In this document: piece after piece, positions 29,888-33,543 of the stretch | Layout: each line of letters starts with the position of its first letter | How positions within the stretch are numbered: position 1 is the stretch's first letter | Translations under genes and position numbers: made by a program | DNA from: Terramyces sp. JEL0728 | Lineage: Eukaryota; Chytridiomycota; Chytridiomycetes; Rhizophydiales; Terramycetaceae | Length of the DNA stretch: 33,543 nt | Direction: 5' to 3' | Assembly: GCA_027603945.1 (NCBI GenBank) | Contig: JADIIU010000135.1 | Span: 1-33,543, forward strand | The notes under the pieces: generated by a model | The model's database searches: none | What the model saw: only the letters and a program-made list of their open reading frames with translations | What the model was told of the DNA's origin: nothing

Positions 29888-30978
29888 ATGAACAGGAAAA
29901 ACGACTTGAAAATTGGGCTAAATTTAAAAGCAAAGACAAGCTTCACATTGGGAAAGAGGAAATCAACTATTTTGGGAAATGACGATGACGACGATTCAAC
30001 AAATCATTTGGAAGTTGTGAATCAGCAATTGAAACAACAAAAAACTTCTTTGAAGCAGCTGGAAGTACAAGAAAAGGCAATCGAGGAAGACACCAATGTT
30101 TATGAATACGACAATGTATACGATGATTTGAAACGGATTCAGAACCACAAGAAGCAGTTGAAAGATGGTGTTGATGAGGAAGGGAGAAAAAAGGCAAGAT
30201 ATATGGAAAAGCTGATTAAAACATCGCAGCAGCGTAAGCAATACTTGCAGCAAAGCAAGGACAAAAGGTTGAAGGAGGACCGAGACAGGGAAATAGAGCT
30301 CTATGGCGAAAAGGAAGAGTTTGTTACCGAGGCATACAAGCAGAACTTGGAAGACATGAGATTGCTCCAGGAAAAAGAAAAGCAAGATGAATGTAATCGT
30401 AGTTAACGCTAGTGCTGGAGTTTGATCCAAGTAAACGAGATGTGGTGGGCTTTTACAAAAACATCCTTTCAAAAGTTGACGATAAAGTCACACTGGACAC
30501 TAAAAATACCCAACAGATTCTGAAAAGAATAAAGGAGGAGGAAGAATTGCTGGAAAAAGAAAAGAAACTCCAACAACAAAAGATTGAAAAGGAAGCAATT
30601 TTAGTGAATGAAAACCTAGAAGTGGTAGACAAACGACAGTTATTGACCGGAGGACTGAACTTGACTGCAAAATCAGTATTGCGCAAGAAACAAGATGATA
30701 AGGACAGAGCGCTTCGAGAACAAGAGGAAAGAAGGAAGAGAGAGGAAGAGAGATTAGCAAATGTTGAAATGCTGAAAAGAAGAGAGATGGCAAGAAGGCA
30801 ACGCGAAAGAAACAGAGATTTTGTTGAAGCGCAGCAGAAGCAAGTTCAAGAACAGGCAATCATAACGAAAGAAAGCAAAGAAAAAGAGTTGATTGATAAG
30901 CTGACAACCAAAGTATCGGATGATGTTGTGATGGACGCAAAAGCCAGGTACTTGGCCAGAAAGAAAAAGCAAGAATAA
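29888..30978 (+). CDS. NSRP1: NSRP1-like nuclear speckle splicing regulator
   Basis: This is 356 aa in two exons; intron 30393-30412 (20 nt, GTAATCGTAGTTAACGCTAG). Splicing gives KQDELLEFDPSKRD with no frame break. Highly charged, Glu/Lys/Arg-rich, mostly helical coiled coil. The signature text is NVYEYDNVYDDLKR, KKARYMEKLIKTSQQRKQY, then EDRDREIELYGEKEEFVTEAYK with a DM.L segment, the conserved DUF2040 region of nuclear speckle splicing regulatory protein 1 (CCDC55). Known members act in the nucleus on pre-mRNA splicing and alternative splice-site choice. The C-terminal half is lower complexity (REQEERRKREEERLANVEML). Its presence beside so many ultrashort introns is suggestive but proves nothing about their splicing. 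Confidence 0.8.
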
Positions 30979-31224
30979 ATTATGTGGGCTATGCTTGGTA
31001 ATTTTGACATTTTTGAATTTTTCCACTAAAAGAATTATTTATATTCCCGCAAAGACAGAAATAGGCAACCTAATGAAACCTGCAAAGGCACATTGGACTG
31101 GTCTTTCCTTTTAGGTGCTAAAATGTGAGACACTTTTGAAGTGTATCAGCCACAGATATGTTTGGTTTCAGGACGGCTACGCCTTTTCTTTAAAAAGCGG
31201 CAAGAAAAAATCAAAGTGTTGACA

Positions 31225-32595
31225 ATGATAAGAGAGGACGAATATTCCGACTCTTACGAGGATGTTCTAGACTCCTACGGGGGAGACTATGATTTTTCTG
31301 AAGAAGAATATATAGTTGATTCTGATTCTAGCAGACACAATTCGTTCAGGCATTCTAACACAAGCTTCTCTGGATTGAATTCAAAATTAAAGGATTTGGG
31401 ATTACAACATTTGGAATCGCCTATACTGGACATGGATGACAGACACTTGTACAAAAATCCAAATCAAAGCCGGTCGTATATTACCCCTCAAGATAGCCCA
31501 TTTAGAAAACAAACTAGTACCGGCGATATGAAAAGACTGGACCATTTGAGGGTTGATACCAAGTTCGATTCAGCACCAGAGTCCAGAACAGTGAAAACCT
31601 TTCGAATCGGAGAAAGCAGACAGAATCAATCACCATATGTTCCACAGGTAGCAGGCAGTGAGCCGATGAACATCCATCCAAATAATTCTGCCAGTTCACT
31701 TCACCGAGCACTTTCCCCGCAGCTGACACCAACTTTACCGGCACCAAGCGCACAAGAAATGATGCCAAGTTTACCACAATTTGGATTCAATGGCTCAAAT
31801 TCTCAATTACAAAAAATCATTTCAGAAGCAGCAAGAAAGCAGCAGGAAGCGCAATCATTGTTCCGTTCCTTTGCTGTAAAAGAAGATGAGAAAATTCCTC
31901 CAGAGCATGTTTTATTGATGCACCCAACCGTTACCCCATCAGAAGCTGAAGAATTCTCAATTCCACCGCCTCCTTCTGCCGAGCCAGATATAGAAGCTTT
32001 GCAAAGAGTTGGTTCAAGACAATTTGAAACCAGACAGCACGGCCAAACGAGACAGCAGCCACCGCAGATTGATACAAGAATGAATCCACCGGCACAAAGA
32101 ATGGATCCTAGACAGATAAACCAATCACCAATGAACCCTTTTCCAGTGAACGGAATGAGTCAACCGCAATATCCTCCAAGAATGCAAAGTGAAAGGTCTA
32201 TTGAAGATATCTCTCGCAATGAACGACTAGCCTCTCTAGGCATTTTTAATGTTAATCCAAAAGCTTCAAGAAAACTTACCCCCAATCAAGTTGCACAGCT
32301 TCCGATACAATCATTTGCAACTCCCTATCACGAAAAGCCTCAATTTATTGGTTCTGATATTGAACGGATCACAGCTCCCAGACTAGTTTCCACAAGTTCC
32401 AGAATACAAACTGTTCCTATTAGTGAAATCAAAAAAGATTTAATAGCTGCTGGTAGGCTAGTAGAAGATGAAATAGATTTGAAAAAATCTAACAGCAAAT
32501 CGAAAAAGAAAGGGTTCTTCAAAGACAAGGAAGAAATTCCCTACTATAAAGACAAGGACCAAGCAGATAGAGAAAAGAAGGGGTTTTTCAAGTAA
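31225..32595 (+). CDS. Disordered Pro/Gln-rich hypothetical protein with KKGFFK repeats
   Basis: This is 456 aa, rich in Ser, Pro, Gln, Arg and Asp, with no recognised domain. An acidic start (MIREDEYSDSYEDVLDSYGG) is followed by a central Pro/Gln/Met-rich region with repeated Q-T-R-x-P and R-M-D-P words. A more conserved-looking stretch near residues 320-420 (NERLASLGIFNVNPKASRKL, PISEIKKDLIAAGRLV) suggests a folded or motif-binding part. Two copies of KKGFFK, one just before KDKEEIPYYKDKD and one at the C-terminus, form a repeated short basic-aromatic peptide. I chose the ATG at 31225; the frame upstream begins with a GTG at 31141. The 246 bp between NSRP1 and this start hold nothing recognisable. 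Confidence 0.55.
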   Translation: MIREDEYSDSYEDVLDSYGGDYDFSEEEYIVDSDSSRHNSFRHSNTSFSGLNSKLKDLGLQHLESPILDMDDRHLYKNPNQSRSYITPQDSPFRKQTSTGDMKRLDHLRVDTKFDSAPESRTVKTFRIGESRQNQSPYVPQVAGSEPMNIHPNNSASSLHRALSPQLTPTLPAPSAQEMMPSLPQFGFNGSNSQLQKIISEAARKQQEAQSLFRSFAVKEDEKIPPEHVLLMHPTVTPSEAEEFSIPPPPSAEPDIEALQRVGSRQFETRQHGQTRQQPPQIDTRMNPPAQRMDPRQINQSPMNPFPVNGMSQPQYPPRMQSERSIEDISRNERLASLGIFNVNPKASRKLTPNQVAQLPIQSFATPYHEKPQFIGSDIERITAPRLVSTSSRIQTVPISEIKKDLIAAGRLVEDEIDLKKSNSKSKKKGFFKDKEEIPYYKDKDQADREKKGFFK

Positions 32596-32626
32596 TTCAA
32601 TAGAATGTTACATTATTATTTTATTT

Positions 32627-33222
32627 TTAATTATAAGCGAACTGGGCGGTTGAAAGAATCGTGTAAATTGCTGCCAATGTGGTCAAGTACGAGGAATTAC
32701 TCCTTACAAGATAAATTCCAACAAGCAATATTAAAATCTTTGCTTCTGGATAATCATTCCAGCAAATAGATGCCAGCCCCAAGTAAGGCACATACGCGTA
32801 AGCTTTACCAACTACATCTTCAGGCTCAATCCAAACTTGTCCTTTGTTATACAATCCGCGATCATCAACAGCATTATAATCCCCTTTAGTCAACAATTTA
32901 ACTTTTCCAGTTTCAGTTCTAATTTAATTAAAAAGCTACTCTTCATGGATTTCCAAAATACGATGAACAATTGGGATTGGCTGTCCTTTAATTTTATAAA
33001 CTGTGATATCCCCGACGTTTAGCGGTGCGGAAGTTAGGGCTAGAAATAGCAGATCGCCTCTGCCAAATGCTGGGGATTCTGAAAGAACTACTACAATTGG
33101 TGAATCAACATTCAAGAGTACCCCAACTGCTTTCAAGGTAGCGAAAGTGTAGAAGATGGTAAGCACTACCTGGAGGAGCTGCCTTTGGATCTATGGTTAA
33201 TAGCATGTACATTTCCCAGCAT
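32627..33222 (-). CDS. SEC11: SEC11 signal peptidase subunit, copy 1 with altered serine motif
   Basis: This is 184 aa in three exons; introns 33191-33210 (20, GTACATGCTATTAACCATAG) and 32919-32939 (21 nt). Text is SEC11-like: [73 protein letters not shown]. In SEC11 the serine block is normally LSGSMEPAF; here it reads LSESPAF, with Gly changed to Glu and two residues missing before PAF. The histidine block (PIVHR) and the aspartate block (DDRGLY) are present. The C-terminus carries extra hydrophobic residues ([20 protein letters not shown]) not seen in copy 2. Signal peptidase cuts ER signal peptides. Activity of this copy is uncertain. Confidence 0.85.
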
Positions 33223-33296
33223 TACTTTGACAAAGACAAGAAATACGTGGCAGGCAAACACAAAGACAATTCTCACAATTACACATATAAAACATA

Positions 33297-33543
33297 TTAC
33301 GCTTGCTCCTCTTTATTAAACAGCGCCGCCAACCCCAAGAAGAGTAACAGCGCAATCTTTGTTTGAGGATAATCATTCAATATAATCGTAATCATCCCCA
33401 AGTAAGGAACATGAGCATACACTCTCCCAATTACATCTTCAGGCTCAATCCAAACTTGTCCTCTATTATACAATCCGCGATCATCAATAGCATTATAATC
33501 CCCTTTAGTCAACAATTTAACTTTTCCAGTTTCAGTTCTAATT
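33297..33543 (-). CDS. SEC11: SEC11 signal peptidase subunit, copy 2 (5' part outside window)
   Basis: The coding exon runs from 33537 down to the stop at 33297, and the last six bases of the window (33538-33543) look like the end of an intron at the same position as in copy 1. The visible C-terminal part is [39 protein letters not shown], then a single hydrophobic segment (KIALLLFLGLAALF) and KEEQA, which is the normal SEC11 ending. About 75 bp separate it from copy 1. DNA identity with copy 1 is very high around the exon start and falls toward the stop. The serine motif lies beyond the window edge, so whether it is the catalytic copy cannot be read. Confidence 0.85.
   Translation of the reverse strand, partial: IRTETGKVKLLTKGDYNAIDDRGLYNRGQVWIEPEDVIGRVYAHVPYLGMITIILNDYPQTKIALLLFLGLAALFNKEEQA

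Noticed and set aside
1..33543. Nucleomorph genome, because nucleomorphs have 18-21-nt introns
   Set aside because: The genes encode metabolism (ECH, DGAT2, APS kinase), fungal-type Dbf2 and GT3 glycogen synthase, which do not fit chlorarachniophyte or cryptophyte nucleomorph content.

Overview
This is a compact, intron-rich eukaryotic nuclear segment of moderate to low GC content. Its gene content points to a fungus or a close fungal relative: a Dbf2/Sid2-type kinase, a GT3 glycogen synthase, fungal-style DGAT2, Caf16, Sec11, APS kinase and a PuuE-type urate-pathway deacetylase. The most striking property is the splicing. Rebuilding the genes by hand against known family motifs gives 45 introns in 16 genes, all 19-22 nt long. 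Each restores a recognisable protein exactly, and all but one start with GT (the exception is GC). The branch-point-like motif (TAAC/TAAT/TGAT) sits only a few bases before the terminal AG. An early-diverging, genome-compacted fungus (Rozellomycota/Cryptomycota, Mitosporidium or Paramicrosporidium-like) is my best guess, but it is inference. A naive ORF scan breaks almost every gene here.

Layout. 1-3.4 kb: end of a GPI-anchored-type surface protein, an EF-hand protein, a tandem array of three related four-TM membrane proteins, and a small secreted Cys-rich protein. 3.6-6.6 kb: Caf16-like ABC ATPase, a possible tiny gene, a Rho GTPase with CLIL prenylation box, and PuuE-like deacetylase. 6.6-9.8 kb: a poorly resolved stretch with a possible small broken gene, a disordered + strand protein, APS kinase and a coiled-coil protein. 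10.0-15.3 kb: an ABCC/MRP transporter, mitochondrial enoyl-CoA hydratase and a small basic protein. 15.4-18.9 kb: an LRR protein with one abnormal exon junction, and MLH1. 19.2-23.6 kb: tandem DGAT2 genes and glycogen synthase. 23.8-31.0 kb: Dbf2-like kinase, VPS15 (ten introns) and NSRP1. 31.2-33.5 kb: a disordered protein and two tandem SEC11 copies, the second cut by the window edge.

Functional threads: lipid and glycogen storage (two DGAT2, glycogen synthase), fatty acid oxidation (ECH), sulfate assimilation (APS kinase), purine breakdown (PuuE), secretion and endosomal trafficking (SEC11, VPS15, Rho), mitotic exit (Dbf2-like), mismatch repair (MLH1), and RNA processing or mRNA control (NSRP1, Caf16). 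Genes are very close together: convergent pairs end 6-36 bp apart, and VPS15 and NSRP1 start codons are separated by 24 bp. I saw no tRNA, rRNA, transposon or CRISPR. Most predictions of start codons are ATG; the non-ATG extensions upstream were ignored.
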